Positions 16,552-26,408 are shown, numbered from the stretch's first letter. The stretch is DNA of 64,000 nt from Poriferisodalis sp965231925 (GCA_965231925.1 OZ246894.1:2604001-2668000); one strand, 5' to 3'. Translations and numbers: made by a program. The notes: generated by a model not told the origin, from the sequence alone.

Positions 16552-18327
16552 CTAGCCCAGCAGCGCCTCAGGAATCTCGACCAGCTTGGCGCGCAGGTAT
16601 TCCCCCAACGCCTTCGCCTGCGGGTCTTGCCGGGTCGACGCAGCCACGCCTTCTTCCAGCAGCCCATGGAAAATGAAGTTGAGGCTCCAGATATTCGGCA
16701 GGTCGTAGCGATCTACTCGGTGCTCGGCCGCTTCGGGCATGAGCTGCGCGAGCCGTTCGACGGTCAGGAAGTCGGACAGCCACCAGAAGGCCTCAGCCGA
16801 ACGGGCGAAGATCCCCAGATTCGCATTCGGGCCCTTGTCGCCCGAGCGTGTGCCGTACAGCGTGCCGAGCGGCACTGTGCGTGTCGGCCCGCCCGCTGGC
16901 TCTACCCGCTCGGGGGGCGCCACTGCCACTCCGGAGAAACTGGCGTCGGGAGGGGTGCTGTCGACCGCGGTCCGGCGACCGTCCACCACGACCTGCATGG
17001 GAACCAGCTCCGCGTCGGCCAGCGCTGGCCAGTACACCCCGAAGGGCTGGCCCGGACCCGGGCCTCCCCCGGTGCCGAACATCCCAGGAATCGAGCACAG
17101 GCCGATCTCGGTGCCTGCATTCGAGAACGCACGGCCGACCTTGCGCTCGTCGGGGTCCTTCACGACGATCTTGTAGACGGCGACGGCTTCCTCGTTGGTG
17201 CCTGGGTCGGCCTTGTGCGTCGGCAGTAATTTGCGCACCACGGTCTCGTAGTCGTCAGGGCTGTAGGGGCACGCATGCCAGAACTGGCGCTCGATGAGCT
17301 CTGCTTTTGCCTCAATGTCGAGGCCAGTCAGCCCGATGGAGATCTGGTTGCGGAATCCGCCCTGGTAGTTCATGGCCACCTTGAGCGTGGGCGGTGCCGG
17401 CTCGCCGCGGACGCCGCTGATGCGGACCCGATCGCGCCCGATCTGGGTCAGCTCGATGGTGTCGAAACGGCTCACCACATCAGGGTTGAGGTAGCGCTCG
17501 CTCTGGATCTCGTACAGCAATTGCGAGGTGATCGTGCCGACCGACACCTCGCCGCCGGTGCTCGAGTGCTTGCCGATCACGCTGGAGCCGTCCGCTGCCA
17601 CCTCGGCCCACGGGAATCCCGGATAGGTCATGTCGGCGATCTCGGTGAAGAAGCTGTAGTTGCCACCCGTGGCCTGACCGCCGCACTCGATCACATGCCC
17701 CGCAACGATTGCGCCGGCCAGCCCGTCCCAGTCGTCACGGGTCCAGCCGTGATGCCACGCCGCGGGCCCGGCCACGACGGCTGCATCGGTGGCGCGCCCG
17801 GTGATGACGATGTCAGCGCCCTGATGCAGGGCCTCCACGATTCCCCAACAGCCGATGTACGCGTTGGCGGTCACGATCCGATCGGCCAGCTCGCCCAAAG
17901 GCTGACCGGTGTCGAGATGGGCGAAGTCGTTTCCGGCAGCAATCAAGTCGCCCAAGCGGTCCGTCAGGTCGTCGCCGTCGACGTAGGCGATGGACGGGTT
18001 GAGGCCCAGCCGGTCCGCGACCTCGGCCACGGCGTCGGCACACCCCGAAGGATTCAGGCCCCCGGCGTTGGTCACCACCTTGATGCCCCGGTCCAGGCAG
18101 GTGCCCATGACCTCCTCCATCTGGGTAACGAACGTCCGGGCGTAGCCGGCGCCGGGCCGCTTGGCCGCGATGCGCGACAGGATCAGCATGGTCAGCTCGG
18201 CGAGCCAGTCGCCCGTGAGGGCATCGATAGGGCCACCGGTGACCATCTCGCGGGCGGCAGCGAGGCGATCCCCGAAGAAACCGCTGCAGTTGGCAATGCG
18301 AATGGGCGGCGCAGTCGTCGTGCTCAT
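16552..18327 (-). CDS. AtuA family protein (acyclic terpene utilisation, DUF1446)
   Basis: A 591-residue cytosolic protein. The ATG at 18327 gives MSTTTAPPIRIANCSGFFGDR, the expected N-terminus of the family (RIANxSGFxGDR). Continuing motifs are LTGDWLAELTMLIL, VVTNAGGLNPSGCADAV, YVDGDDL, and DIVITGRATDAAVVAGPAAWHHGW. A C-terminal AtuA-like ferredoxin-fold domain starts around TVPLGTLYGTRSGDKGPNANLGIFARS. AtuA proteins occur in acyclic terpene and related acyl-CoA catabolic gene sets; their reaction is not settled. Several acyl-CoA dehydrogenase and hydratase genes occur elsewhere in the window, but none is adjacent. Confidence 0.9.
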   Translation of the reverse strand: MSTTTAPPIRIANCSGFFGDRLAAAREMVTGGPIDALTGDWLAELTMLILSRIAAKRPGAGYARTFVTQMEEVMGTCLDRGIKVVTNAGGLNPSGCADAVAEVADRLGLNPSIAYVDGDDLTDRLGDLIAAGNDFAHLDTGQPLGELADRIVTANAYIGCWGIVEALHQGADIVITGRATDAAVVAGPAAWHHGWTRDDWDGLAGAIVAGHVIECGGQATGGNYSFFTEIADMTYPGFPWAEVAADGSSVIGKHSSTGGEVSVGTITSQLLYEIQSERYLNPDVVSRFDTIELTQIGRDRVRISGVRGEPAPPTLKVAMNYQGGFRNQISIGLTGLDIEAKAELIERQFWHACPYSPDDYETVVRKLLPTHKADPGTNEEAVAVYKIVVKDPDERKVGRAFSNAGTEIGLCSIPGMFGTGGGPGPGQPFGVYWPALADAELVPMQVVVDGRRTAVDSTPPDASFSGVAVAPPERVEPAGGPTRTVPLGTLYGTRSGDKGPNANLGIFARSAEAFWWLSDFLTVERLAQLMPEAAEHRVDRYDLPNIWSLNFIFHGLLEEGVAASTRQDPQAKALGEYLRAKLVEIPEALLG

Positions 18328-18461
18328 GTGGGGTGCTCGCCTTCTTCTGTCGGGAGACTCAGGTTCTGTTCGGGGCTCGGGCGGGTGGCGCCCCGCTGTG
18401 GGGTGCTGGGAGCCCAATGCTCGGATGCAGGGTAGGTCACCGCTCTGCCAGACTTCCCGCC

Positions 18462-19151
18462 ATGGCGAACCCCGTGCTCCTGCTCCACGGCTTCACTGGC
18501 TCGGTGGCGAGCACCTGGCAGCCGACCGGGATCATCGATCTGCTGACCGACGGCGGACGCGAGGTCATCGCGTGGGATCTTCCCGGACACGGCTCAGCGC
18601 CGAAGCACCACGACCCCGCCGGGTATGCCGATATGGAGTCCAAGCTGGTCGAGCGGCTCGCCTCGGAGTTCGGTGATCAAACGGTCGACGGTGTGGGCTT
18701 CTCGATGGGATCGCGCACGCTGCTGGTGATGGCGGCAATGGCACCCGAACGTTTCGGTCGCCTGGTCGTCTCAGGCGTCGGCCGGAACCTGTTCGAACGC
18801 GACGACGAACAGGCCGAACGGATCGCACGCGGCGTCGCAGGCGAAGCCGAGGCCGATGATGTCCACGCCCAGACCTTCGCCCGCTATGCCGCCGAGCCGG
18901 ACCAGGACGGCCAAGCGCTGGCGGCGTTCATGCGCCGCAAGCACGCACCGCTCGGAGCCGCCGAGTTCGCACGCATCACCCATCCGGTGCGAGTGGTCCT
19001 CGGCACCGAAGACTTCGCAGGCCCCGCGGATCTGCTCCTCGATGCCTTGGGGGATACTTCATTCACCGGTCTGCGTGGCTGCGATCACTTCGCCACGCCC
19101 AAGAACTTCGGCTTTATCGACGCGGTGATGGAACACCTCGAGGTTTTCTGA
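18462..19151 (+). CDS. Alpha/beta hydrolase fold protein
   Basis: A 229-residue soluble hydrolase. The start at 18462 (MANPVLLLHGFTGSVAS) places the oxyanion HGF motif directly at the N-terminus. The nucleophile elbow is GVGFSMGSRTLL (Ser in GFSMG), and an acid residue in VLGTEDFAG and a His in GCDHFATPK complete a plausible triad. Substrate unknown. Its 3' end overlaps the convergent DUF4031 gene by 38 bp. Confidence 0.88.
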   Translation: MANPVLLLHGFTGSVASTWQPTGIIDLLTDGGREVIAWDLPGHGSAPKHHDPAGYADMESKLVERLASEFGDQTVDGVGFSMGSRTLLVMAAMAPERFGRLVVSGVGRNLFERDDEQAERIARGVAGEAEADDVHAQTFARYAAEPDQDGQALAAFMRRKHAPLGAAEFARITHPVRVVLGTEDFAGPADLLLDALGDTSFTGLRGCDHFATPKNFGFIDAVMEHLEVF

Positions 19152-19389
19152 GCCCCGCGGCCCGCAGCCGCGACACCAGCTCACGGCTGTTCACCCCGAC
19201 GGCGCCCGCTTGCAGCGCCAGCTCTCGCTCAGTCTCATCGACGTCGTAGTGATCGCCCTGGAAGGCAGCGCGCCGCTTGCCGATGAGAGCTGCGAACCGG
19301 TGCAGCTCGTCATAGCTCTCGTCCGAGACGAGGTGGGCCCAGCGGCGGCCGCGCCACGGCCACAGAGCGTCGTCGACGAGTATGGTCAC
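19114..19389 (-). CDS. DUF4031 domain small protein
   Basis: A 91-residue protein starting with GTG (MTILVDDALWPWRGRRWAHLV), the highly conserved N-terminus of DUF4031. SDESYDELHRFAALIG and AFQGDHYDVDETER follow. These small actinobacterial proteins have no established function. The gene overlaps the 3' end of the convergent hydrolase by 38 bp and lies just downstream of the AI-2E-type permease gene, so it may be the last gene of that operon. Confidence 0.85.
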   Translation of the reverse strand: MTILVDDALWPWRGRRWAHLVSDESYDELHRFAALIGKRRAAFQGDHYDVDETERELALQAGAVGVNSRELVSRLRAAGLRKPRGVPSPRR

Positions 19390-19418
19390 CGGTCCAGCTT
19401 GGCGCGTGGCATCGGGTC

Positions 19419-20624
19419 TCAGCTCGCCGGCGGCTTGTCTGATTCGGATGCGCCGCCGGCGGTCGAGGGGTCCGGTGCGCCAGAGTCATCCGGCTCGCCA
19501 CTCTCATCCGGCGCTGTCTGAGGCGTGTCGAACATCTCCGATTCGATGAGTTCGTGGCGCGAGATGTACGTCGACACGAACGCCTGAATGGTCGCCGCCG
19601 CAGGCACAGCCAGCAGCGCACCAACAGAACCCAGCAGCGCAGCGCCCACGAGCACCGAGCCGAATGCCACCGCCGGATGAATGTTCATGGTGTGAGCAGT
19701 GACGCGAGGCGACAGCACGTAGTTCTCGAGCTGCTGGTACGCCAGCACCACGATGACCACCCAGATCGCCGAGATCGGATTGTCGAGCAGTGCTATGAGC
19801 ACCGGCAGCAAGCCTGCCAGATATGTGCCCACCACCGGCACGAACTGCGAGAGCACGCCCACCCACATCGCAAGCGGCAGCGGTGACGGCACACCGATGA
19901 TCGCGAACGCTGCCCAGTGGACCAAGAACGCCGCTATCGCGAGCAGTGTCCGCGAGTAGATGTACCCGCCGGTCTTGTCGATAGCCAGCTCCCAGCCCCG
20001 CAGCACGACTGCCTGCCGGTCAGCGCTCAGTGCTGAGCACACCAGGCGCCGCAGCCGAGGACCCTCGGCGACGAGATAGAACGTGAACAGGGCGACGGTG
20101 AACAGCTGCAGCCCAACGTTGACTGCCGCCGAACCAACGGACACCAAGTTGCCCGCCACGTTGCCCAGCAGCGACGCAGCAGTTCCGCCCTCGGTGAACT
20201 GCGCTGCCACGTTGTCGGTGCTGAGCTCGAAGCCGAACTGCTCGTCGGCCCACTGCTCGATGTCGGCCAGATAGCCGGGCGCGGCTTCGATGAGCTTGGT
20301 GATCTGCTCAGCCAGCACCGATGCGATGGCCGCTCCGAAAGCCCCTGCGGCCAATGCAGACGCCAAGAAGACACACGCCGTGCCGAGGCCCCGCTTGAGG
20401 CCCTTGTTCGCCAGCCAGTTGACCGCCGGTTCCATCGCGAATGAGAGGAACAACGACACCAGCAGCACCACCAGCAGATCGCGCAGCCGGTCGAGCAGCC
20501 ACGCCGCCGTGGCCAGGCCCACGATCGCGAGCATCGCCAAGCCAATGGCGCGGGGCACCCAGCGCGGCATGCGATCGCGCTCGGGCAGCCGAAGCTCCGC
20601 CCGGCGTCGTGCTTCACCCGCCAT
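19419..20624 (-). CDS. AI-2E family transporter (putative permease)
   Basis: A 401-residue integral membrane protein. After a basic cytoplasmic N-terminus (MAGEARRRAELRLPERDRMP) there are about seven to eight hydrophobic helices, including AIGLAMLAIVGLATAAWLL, LLVVLLVSLFLSFAMEP, and the family-typical VPVVGTYLAGLLPVLIALL and WVVIVVLAYQQLENYVLSPRV. The family was named for an AI-2 exporter but includes permeases of unknown or ion-related function. The start at 20624 overlaps the end of the HisN-like gene by 11 bp, showing translational coupling. The C-terminal tail is acidic and rich in Ser, Pro and Asp. Confidence 0.88.
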   Translation of the reverse strand: MAGEARRRAELRLPERDRMPRWVPRAIGLAMLAIVGLATAAWLLDRLRDLLVVLLVSLFLSFAMEPAVNWLANKGLKRGLGTACVFLASALAAGAFGAAIASVLAEQITKLIEAAPGYLADIEQWADEQFGFELSTDNVAAQFTEGGTAASLLGNVAGNLVSVGSAAVNVGLQLFTVALFTFYLVAEGPRLRRLVCSALSADRQAVVLRGWELAIDKTGGYIYSRTLLAIAAFLVHWAAFAIIGVPSPLPLAMWVGVLSQFVPVVGTYLAGLLPVLIALLDNPISAIWVVIVVLAYQQLENYVLSPRVTAHTMNIHPAVAFGSVLVGAALLGSVGALLAVPAAATIQAFVSTYISRHELIESEMFDTPQTAPDESGEPDDSGAPDPSTAGGASESDKPPAS

Positions 20625-21435
20625 CGGGATCTCCCGGGAGCGATTGCATCGCAGCGACGAGGGCAGCGTGCAGCGAGCCGTTGGAAGCAATGCCAGCGCG
20701 GTTGCGGAAGTCGGGCTGTCCGGCAACGTCAGTGAAGACGCCGCCGGCTTCAGACATGATCACCGGCATCGGCGCCAAGTCCCACGTTTCGCAGACCGGG
20801 TCGATCATGGCCTCCGCCTGGCCGGTTGCGACGAGGAAGTAGCCGTAGGCGTCGCCCCATGTGCGCATCATCGCGCCTGCGGCGCGCAGTGCGGTGAATT
20901 GGGAGGGCTCAAAGGTGTTGTAGTCGGAGGTGTTGACGAGCGCGCCGCGGAGATCGGGGTGATCGCTCACCGTGCAGCGGTGGTCGCCGAGCCAGCAGCC
21001 GGTGCCCCGTCCAGCGACGAGCGTCTTGTTGAGCACCGGCAGATCGATGACGCCCACCAGCGGACCGTAGGGGTCCACCAGCGCCACGAGGGTCGCGTAG
21101 AGGGGGACGCCGCGCACGAAACCCCGGGTGCCGTCGATGGGATCGACAATCCATGTCCGGCCGTCAGGACGGATCGAACCACCCTCTTCCTCGCCGAAGA
21201 TCGCGTCATCGGGAAACTGCTCGCCGATTCGTTCTCGGACGAGACGTTCGGCTGCCCGGTCTGCTTCGGTCACCTCGGTGCCGTCCCGCTTCCAGGTGAC
21301 GCCGAGGTCGCGCCGACCGAACCATCGCAGCGTGAGCGATCCCGCGGCAGTCGCAATGTCGCGAGCCGCGGCGACGAGGTCTTCCCCCGCTGCTGGCAAG
21401 CCGTTGCGCAGCGAGTCGGGGCGCGGCGCGCTCAC
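20614..21435 (-). CDS. hisN: Inositol-monophosphatase-family phosphatase, likely histidinol-phosphatase
   Basis: A 273-residue Mg-dependent phosphatase. Motif GEEEGG is followed by WIVDPIDGTRGFVRGVP (metal site DPIDGT), and WDLAPMPVIMSEAGGVFTD gives the second site (WDxAPxxxIxxEAGG). The TRGFVRG variant of the loop and the overall length match actinobacterial histidinol-phosphatase HisN more than inositol monophosphatase. It overlaps the upstream antiporter stop by 4 bp (ATGA) and the downstream permease start, so the three genes form a coupled operon. HisN identity is moderately certain. Confidence 0.87.
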   Translation of the reverse strand: MSAPRPDSLRNGLPAAGEDLVAAARDIATAAGSLTLRWFGRRDLGVTWKRDGTEVTEADRAAERLVRERIGEQFPDDAIFGEEEGGSIRPDGRTWIVDPIDGTRGFVRGVPLYATLVALVDPYGPLVGVIDLPVLNKTLVAGRGTGCWLGDHRCTVSDHPDLRGALVNTSDYNTFEPSQFTALRAAGAMMRTWGDAYGYFLVATGQAEAMIDPVCETWDLAPMPVIMSEAGGVFTDVAGQPDFRNRAGIASNGSLHAALVAAMQSLPGDPDGG

Positions 21436-23090
21436 TCGGTCCGTCCGGGGCTCTGCCAGGGCAGGCGGCGGGGCCGCTGCGCACGCCCAGCATCAGGATC
21501 TGAAGACTCAGCATCGGATTCGGGTTGATTCAGCGGGAAAGTCAATACTGGCACCGGCAGCTGACGCGCGATCCGCTCCGAGGGCAGCAGCACGAGGCGC
21601 GACGCGCCGGTCGGCGGCCGCGGCGCAAACAGCACCACGAGATCCGCGTGATGCTGGCTGCGCGAGCGCACAACCGCGCCGGTGAAGCTCTCGTTGCGCA
21701 GCGAGCGGAATTCGAAATCTACGTCTCGGCTGCCGCAGAGCTCACCGATCTTGGCGGCATGCGGCTCGTCGCGCTCCCCCGGCATCAGCACAACCAGCGA
21801 CGACCGCCATCGTGCCGCTTGATCGATCAGCCACTCGGGCAACTCCACCGGGACGGGTGCCGCGACGAGCACCCGATGGGGCAGCTCGAACTCCTCTGGG
21901 ACATCACCGTTCTCGTCTTCGGCAGACGACCAGCCGCGCAAGTCCCGGGCAACGAGCAGCGGCCCGACCAGTTCGAACAGCACCACAGCGCCAAGCACCA
22001 CCGTGGCGGCCTCTGCACCGGCGTCGCCGAGCCGCTCCGATGCGATGACCGCCAGGCCCACGGCAACCCCGGCCTGCGGCGTCAGGTTGACGCCCAGTCG
22101 CAGCGACCTCCGCCAGCCCAGACCCCCCACCAGGCCGCCGCCGAGTCCTCCGACAATCTTGGCGGCAACCCGCACGACGATGTACGCGACCCCCACGAGG
22201 CCCACCTTGGGCACGTCGGAGAGGTGGATCGAGGCTCCGGCCAGCGCGAAGAACAGCAGGTACAACGGCTGCTCGATGGTCTTGATCGTCCGGAACAGCC
22301 TCACCGAGAACGCCTGCGGGGACACCGTCGCCGCCGTAGCGCCGGCCACCAACGCAGCCAGCGGCAGCGAGATGTCCAGCCAGCCCGAGATGGTCCACCC
22401 GATCACGATGTGCACCAGCACGAACAGCAGCAGCTCGCCGGAGGTCTCGATCTGAAAGCCGAGGCGCGAGATAAACCAGCCCCCGAGCAGTCCCAGCACA
22501 GCGCCGCCGATGCCGAGCTGAACGAAGTCGAGCATGGCACTGCCGATGTCGGCGGCCTCGTCGGACAGCAGCAACGCAATGGGGAGGACTGCGGCAAACG
22601 TGGTTGTGGCCAGCGCGTCGGACACCGCGTGGGTGCCCACGATGCCAGTGGGGTAGCTGCCACGGGCGCGCACCGAGCTCACGATGTGCGCGATCGTCAT
22701 GGGTGCACCAGCGCCCGCCAGCGCCCCGAGGACCAGCGCCACCGGCCGATCTGCGCCGAGCCTGCTCGTCACCCAGAAGACCGCGACCGCGCTCAAGGCG
22801 AATTGGACGACACCGGTGGTCAACGTCCACCGCGCCGCCCGCAGCGCCCGAACCGAGACGCGCTCGCCGATCACGAACATGAGAACCGCCAGCGCCACCT
22901 CAGTGACCGGGCGTAACGCGACCAGCGACGGCCCGTCGATCAAATTGATCGCCGGCGGCCCCGAGGGGCCGAGCAAAGCACCGACGATGAGAAACGCGAC
23001 GAGCTCGGGCAGGTGGTGGCGTGCCAGCAGTCGGCTGGCCAGATACGCCAGCCAAGCCAAGACCGCGAACGCGACGAGCGTGTCGTTCAT
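21432..23090 (-). CDS. Kef-type cation/proton antiporter (CPA2) with C-terminal UspA-like domain
   Basis: A 552-residue membrane protein. About 12-13 transmembrane helices cover residues 1-400, with characteristic segments ELVAFLIVGALLGPSGPPAI, LAVLMFVIGERVSVRALR (membrane acid position) and LGVNLTPQAGVAVGLAVIAS. The last ~140 residues form a soluble universal-stress-like domain (HRVLVAAPVPVELPEWLIDQAARW ... LVLLPSERIARQLPVPVLTFP). It probably exchanges K+ or Na+ for H+ at the cytoplasmic membrane. It is the first gene of the coupled antiporter-phosphatase-permease operon. Confidence 0.88.
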   Translation of the reverse strand: MNDTLVAFAVLAWLAYLASRLLARHHLPELVAFLIVGALLGPSGPPAINLIDGPSLVALRPVTEVALAVLMFVIGERVSVRALRAARWTLTTGVVQFALSAVAVFWVTSRLGADRPVALVLGALAGAGAPMTIAHIVSSVRARGSYPTGIVGTHAVSDALATTTFAAVLPIALLLSDEAADIGSAMLDFVQLGIGGAVLGLLGGWFISRLGFQIETSGELLLFVLVHIVIGWTISGWLDISLPLAALVAGATAATVSPQAFSVRLFRTIKTIEQPLYLLFFALAGASIHLSDVPKVGLVGVAYIVVRVAAKIVGGLGGGLVGGLGWRRSLRLGVNLTPQAGVAVGLAVIASERLGDAGAEAATVVLGAVVLFELVGPLLVARDLRGWSSAEDENGDVPEEFELPHRVLVAAPVPVELPEWLIDQAARWRSSLVVLMPGERDEPHAAKIGELCGSRDVDFEFRSLRNESFTGAVVRSRSQHHADLVVLFAPRPPTGASRLVLLPSERIARQLPVPVLTFPLNQPESDAESSDPDAGRAQRPRRLPWQSPGRTE

Positions 23091-23114
23091 AGCCGGCTCT
23101 CGCCGGGCGGTTGC

Positions 23115-23945
23115 CTAACCGTCGGTGACGACCGGCTCAAAATTGGGATCGCGCTGTTCGACGAAGCTCTGCACACCTTCTTTGAAGTCGGTGCGCCGCA
23201 GCGACTCGCGCATGAGGGCGTTCGACTCTTCAAGGGCATCGCTGCGGGCTTGATCGAGCTGGCCCCATACCTGCCGCTTGATCTGCGCCATCGACCACGG
23301 CGCGCTGTAGCGGCCGAGATCGCGGGCGTAGCTGACCGCAGCGCCGAGCAACTCGTCGCGCGGCACCACCTTGCTGACAACGCCCATCTCCTTGGCTTCG
23401 GAGGCAAGGAAGACCCGGCCGGACATGAGGATGTCCAACGCATGGGACGGACCGACGACACGGGGCAGCATCCACGCCACGCCGTGCTCGGCAATGAGGC
23501 CTCGACGGGCGAACGCACTGGTGAACTTGGCCCCCTCGGCGGCGAACCGGACATCGCACATCATGGCGTGGACGAAGCCCAGCCCGGCGCATGCCCCATT
23601 GATCGCTGCCACAACCGGCTTGGGAATGGTCAGGGCGTAGTCATGACGCTCGTTGCGCAGCCGTGGCGCATCTCCGCCACTCTCTCCACCGCCGCTGGAA
23701 ATGCCCTGCAAGTTGTCCATGTCGGCACCGGCGCAGAAGCCCCGGCCAGCGCCTGTCACCACGACGGCTCGGACGTCGGGGTCGGCGCCAGCCCGGTCGA
23801 GAGCGTCGAAGTAGCCGGTGCCCAGCTCACCGGTCCAGGCGTTCAGCCGCTCGGGACGGTTCAGCGTGACGACCGCCACGCCGTCGTCAACCTCGTACAG
23901 CACTGTGTCATTGGAATCAGGGTCATTTGTCTCGCTGCCGCTCAT
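23115..23945 (-). CDS. Enoyl-CoA hydratase/isomerase family protein
   Basis: A 276-residue crotonase-fold enzyme. The start at 23945 is set by a strong GAGGAGGA ribosome binding site; the longer frame adds nothing family-like. Oxyanion-hole motifs are GRGFCAGADM and the glycine-rich ACAGLGFVHAMMCDVRFAAE. GLIAEHGVAWMLPRVVG has the glutamate usually acting as general acid/base. The C-terminus DFKEGVQSFVEQRDPNF is standard. Substrate unknown. Confidence 0.92.
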   Translation of the reverse strand: MSGSETNDPDSNDTVLYEVDDGVAVVTLNRPERLNAWTGELGTGYFDALDRAGADPDVRAVVVTGAGRGFCAGADMDNLQGISSGGGESGGDAPRLRNERHDYALTIPKPVVAAINGACAGLGFVHAMMCDVRFAAEGAKFTSAFARRGLIAEHGVAWMLPRVVGPSHALDILMSGRVFLASEAKEMGVVSKVVPRDELLGAAVSYARDLGRYSAPWSMAQIKRQVWGQLDQARSDALEESNALMRESLRRTDFKEGVQSFVEQRDPNFEPVVTDG

Positions 23946-24030
23946 CTGGCTCCTCCTCGTTAATGGCGATGCATCGCGCTCGCCCATGCGCCCAGCCTCA
24001 TCGCTGCGGACGCCGCTGCGGTCACGCTAG

Positions 24031-24507
24031 TCAGGACCGGGCCAGCTCTTCCACGGTCACCGTGTCCATGGTGTCGCCGACCGCGATGGCCAGCACCACG
24101 TCCATCCCCTCGGTCACGTAGCCGAACAGGTTGTAGGCAGGCTGCAGCTTGGCACGGCAGTCGTCGATGCAGATGAAGAACTGGCTGCCGTTGGTGTCCG
24201 GCCCCGCATTTGCCATGGCCACCGCTCCCAGCGTGTAGTCGCCCTTGACGGGCTCGTCGGCGAACCGGTATCCCGGGCCTCCGCGCCCTGATCCTTCGGG
24301 GCAGCCGCCCTGAATCACGAAGTCGGGCACGACCCGATGGAAGATCAGCCCCGTGTAGTAGCCATCCTGCGCGAGGTTGACAAAATTGTTCACCGTCACC
24401 GGCGCAAGTTGGGGGTCGAGGTCCATGACGATGCGGCCTTTTGACGTGTCGAGGGTGACACGCCAGATCGCATCGGTATTGATGTTCATTGCGGGTGCAG
24501 AAGCCAT
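24031..24507 (-). CDS. Cyclophilin-type peptidyl-prolyl cis-trans isomerase
   Basis: A 158-residue single-domain cyclophilin, cytosolic as no signal peptide is present. Motifs are APVTVNNFVNLAQDGYYTGLIFHRVVPDFVIQGGCPEGSGRGGPGY (the FHRV catalytic Arg and the QGG loop), AMANAGPDTNGSQFFI, and LFGYVTEGMDVV. It catalyses prolyl isomerisation in protein folding. An internal ATG seven codons in is an alternative start. Confidence 0.93.
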   Translation of the reverse strand: MASAPAMNINTDAIWRVTLDTSKGRIVMDLDPQLAPVTVNNFVNLAQDGYYTGLIFHRVVPDFVIQGGCPEGSGRGGPGYRFADEPVKGDYTLGAVAMANAGPDTNGSQFFICIDDCRAKLQPAYNLFGYVTEGMDVVLAIAVGDTMDTVTVEELARS

Positions 24508-24539
24508 AAGGCAGCGACGCTACCCGTGAGTTCTAGGGC

Positions 24540-26258
24540 TCAGTCGGTGGAGCGGAGCGTCCGTCCAGCCAGCGAACCCGTGTGCTCGCCGTCACGCATG
24601 AACACCTGTCCGTTCACCAGCGTGGTCTCATACCCGGCGCCCCGCTGGATGTAGCGGCCCGCGCCGCCCGGGAAGTCGTACACGTACTCAGGACCCGACA
24701 GCGAGAGGCGATCGACGTCGATGATGTTGACATCGGCGAACCGGCCGGCTTCAAGACGCCCCCGGTCGACCAGCCCGAACAGGTCGGCAGTGTCCGAGGT
24801 GATCCGGCGAACGCCTTCGGGCAATGAGAAGAACCCGTTGTCGCGCACCCAGTGGCTCAGGAAGAACGTGGGCTGGCTGGAGTCCATGATCTGCCCGACG
24901 TGGGCCCCCGCGTCGGCGAGTCCCATGACGATGGACTCATGGCTCAGCATCCGCTCGATCGCATCAAAGTCCTGATTCAGCACCGGCAGGCTGAGCATCA
25001 CCGTTCCGTCGGAGCGGTCGGTCGCGTCCAAGAACAGCTCCACCGGGGACACACCGGCGGCCGCGGCCTGCGCTTCGAGGGTGCCCTCGGGTCCGATCCG
25101 GTAGTTCGGGTTGACAGCGTCAAGCAGGTACAGCCGGCTCAGATCGACGAGTGAGTTCGCCATGCCCGTCGAATTGGACTCCGACGAGTTCGCCTCGGCC
25201 ACGAGTGCCGTACGAGTTGCCGGGTCGCGGATCGCGTCGAGGCGTCCGGCGACGTCGAGACTGCGCAGCGAGCGCCACGTCTCGCCCGCTCGATCCCACG
25301 GCGTTCGGTGCTGGATGCCCAACACGACACCGATGGCCCGGCAGGTGGTCTGGGGCCGCAGTTGCGCGCCGGCTGCGTTCTGCTCGGAGACGTACCCGAG
25401 CACGAGGTCGCTCATCTCCGGCTTACGGGCCGAGTACACTAGGCCGAACGTGCTGGGCTGGCCACTGCGCCGCGTGATCTCGCCGAGCACTTCGATCTCG
25501 TGGCGGCCTCCCGCAAAATCGGGTCCGGCTGCTTCGAAGCGCGGTGCCGATTCGAACACGCCCCGGCCGTGGCGGCCCAAGACGTCGCCGAACGCGTACA
25601 GCTCGTTGTCGTCAGCAAAGGTGCCGGGGATCGGTCGCCCGTCGGGTGTGCGGTGCAGCAGCGTGCGCGACGTCGAGAATCCCAGCGCACCGGCCCCCAT
25701 CGCCTCGTCCACCAGCTCGCACATTGCTGCGACCTGTGACTCCGACGCGGGGCGCTCGTCGAGGCTGTCGGGGCCCATCGTGTGCCAGCGGACGGCGACA
25801 TGGCCGACCATGCCGCCGACGTTGATGCCCTTGGGCATGCCGTCCAGGAAGGCCAGATACTCGCCGTATGAGCGCCAGTCCCATGGCAGGCCCTGCATCA
25901 TCGATTGCTTCGGGATGTCCTCGACAGACTCCATGACCTCGGCGATGTACTCGATGTCCTCGGTCTTGACGGGAGCGAACGTGACCCCGCAGTTGCCCAT
26001 GACCACCGAGGTCACGCCGTGCCAGCACGAGCTCGAACCGATGGGGTCCCACGCAAGCTGGGCGTCGAGGTGAGTGTGGATGTCTACGAAACCGGGCGTG
26101 ACGACCTTGCCGGCTGCATCGATCTCAGTGCGCCCGGACGCCTCGACCTCACCAACGGCGGTGATCCGTTCGCCGTCGATGGCGACATCGGCGGCGCGGG
26201 TGTCGCCGCCGGTCCCGTCGACGACCAAGCCGCCTCGAATGACTGTGTCGTGGGACAT
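24540..26258 (-). CDS. N-acyl-D-amino-acid deacylase / D-aminoacylase family amidohydrolase
   Basis: A 572-residue metal-dependent amidohydrolase. The first metal motif is DIHTHLDAQLAWDP, followed by VTSVVMGNCGVTFAPV typical of D-aminoacylases. GLADAGAHVGQIMD supplies a later metal ligand, and the C-terminal GRLEAGRFADVNIIDVD closes the small beta domain. It would hydrolyse an N-acylated D-amino acid or related amide. The ATG follows AGGGGAG. Annotated actinobacterial relatives often have undefined substrates, so the reaction is only suggested. Confidence 0.9.
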   Translation of the reverse strand: MSHDTVIRGGLVVDGTGGDTRAADVAIDGERITAVGEVEASGRTEIDAAGKVVTPGFVDIHTHLDAQLAWDPIGSSSCWHGVTSVVMGNCGVTFAPVKTEDIEYIAEVMESVEDIPKQSMMQGLPWDWRSYGEYLAFLDGMPKGINVGGMVGHVAVRWHTMGPDSLDERPASESQVAAMCELVDEAMGAGALGFSTSRTLLHRTPDGRPIPGTFADDNELYAFGDVLGRHGRGVFESAPRFEAAGPDFAGGRHEIEVLGEITRRSGQPSTFGLVYSARKPEMSDLVLGYVSEQNAAGAQLRPQTTCRAIGVVLGIQHRTPWDRAGETWRSLRSLDVAGRLDAIRDPATRTALVAEANSSESNSTGMANSLVDLSRLYLLDAVNPNYRIGPEGTLEAQAAAAGVSPVELFLDATDRSDGTVMLSLPVLNQDFDAIERMLSHESIVMGLADAGAHVGQIMDSSQPTFFLSHWVRDNGFFSLPEGVRRITSDTADLFGLVDRGRLEAGRFADVNIIDVDRLSLSGPEYVYDFPGGAGRYIQRGAGYETTLVNGQVFMRDGEHTGSLAGRTLRSTD

Positions 26259-26408
26259 CGCGCGCTCCCCTGCTCGTACCCGTCTCGACCGCCGAGCTTA
26301 CGCCCGCAGCAGGGCTACCTGCCGGTGTCGCCGCGCCCCGGTGCTGGCTTCGGTACTCTCGACTGGATGCCGACTCCCCTGAGGGGTGTTACTGGAAGGG
26401 TGACTGCC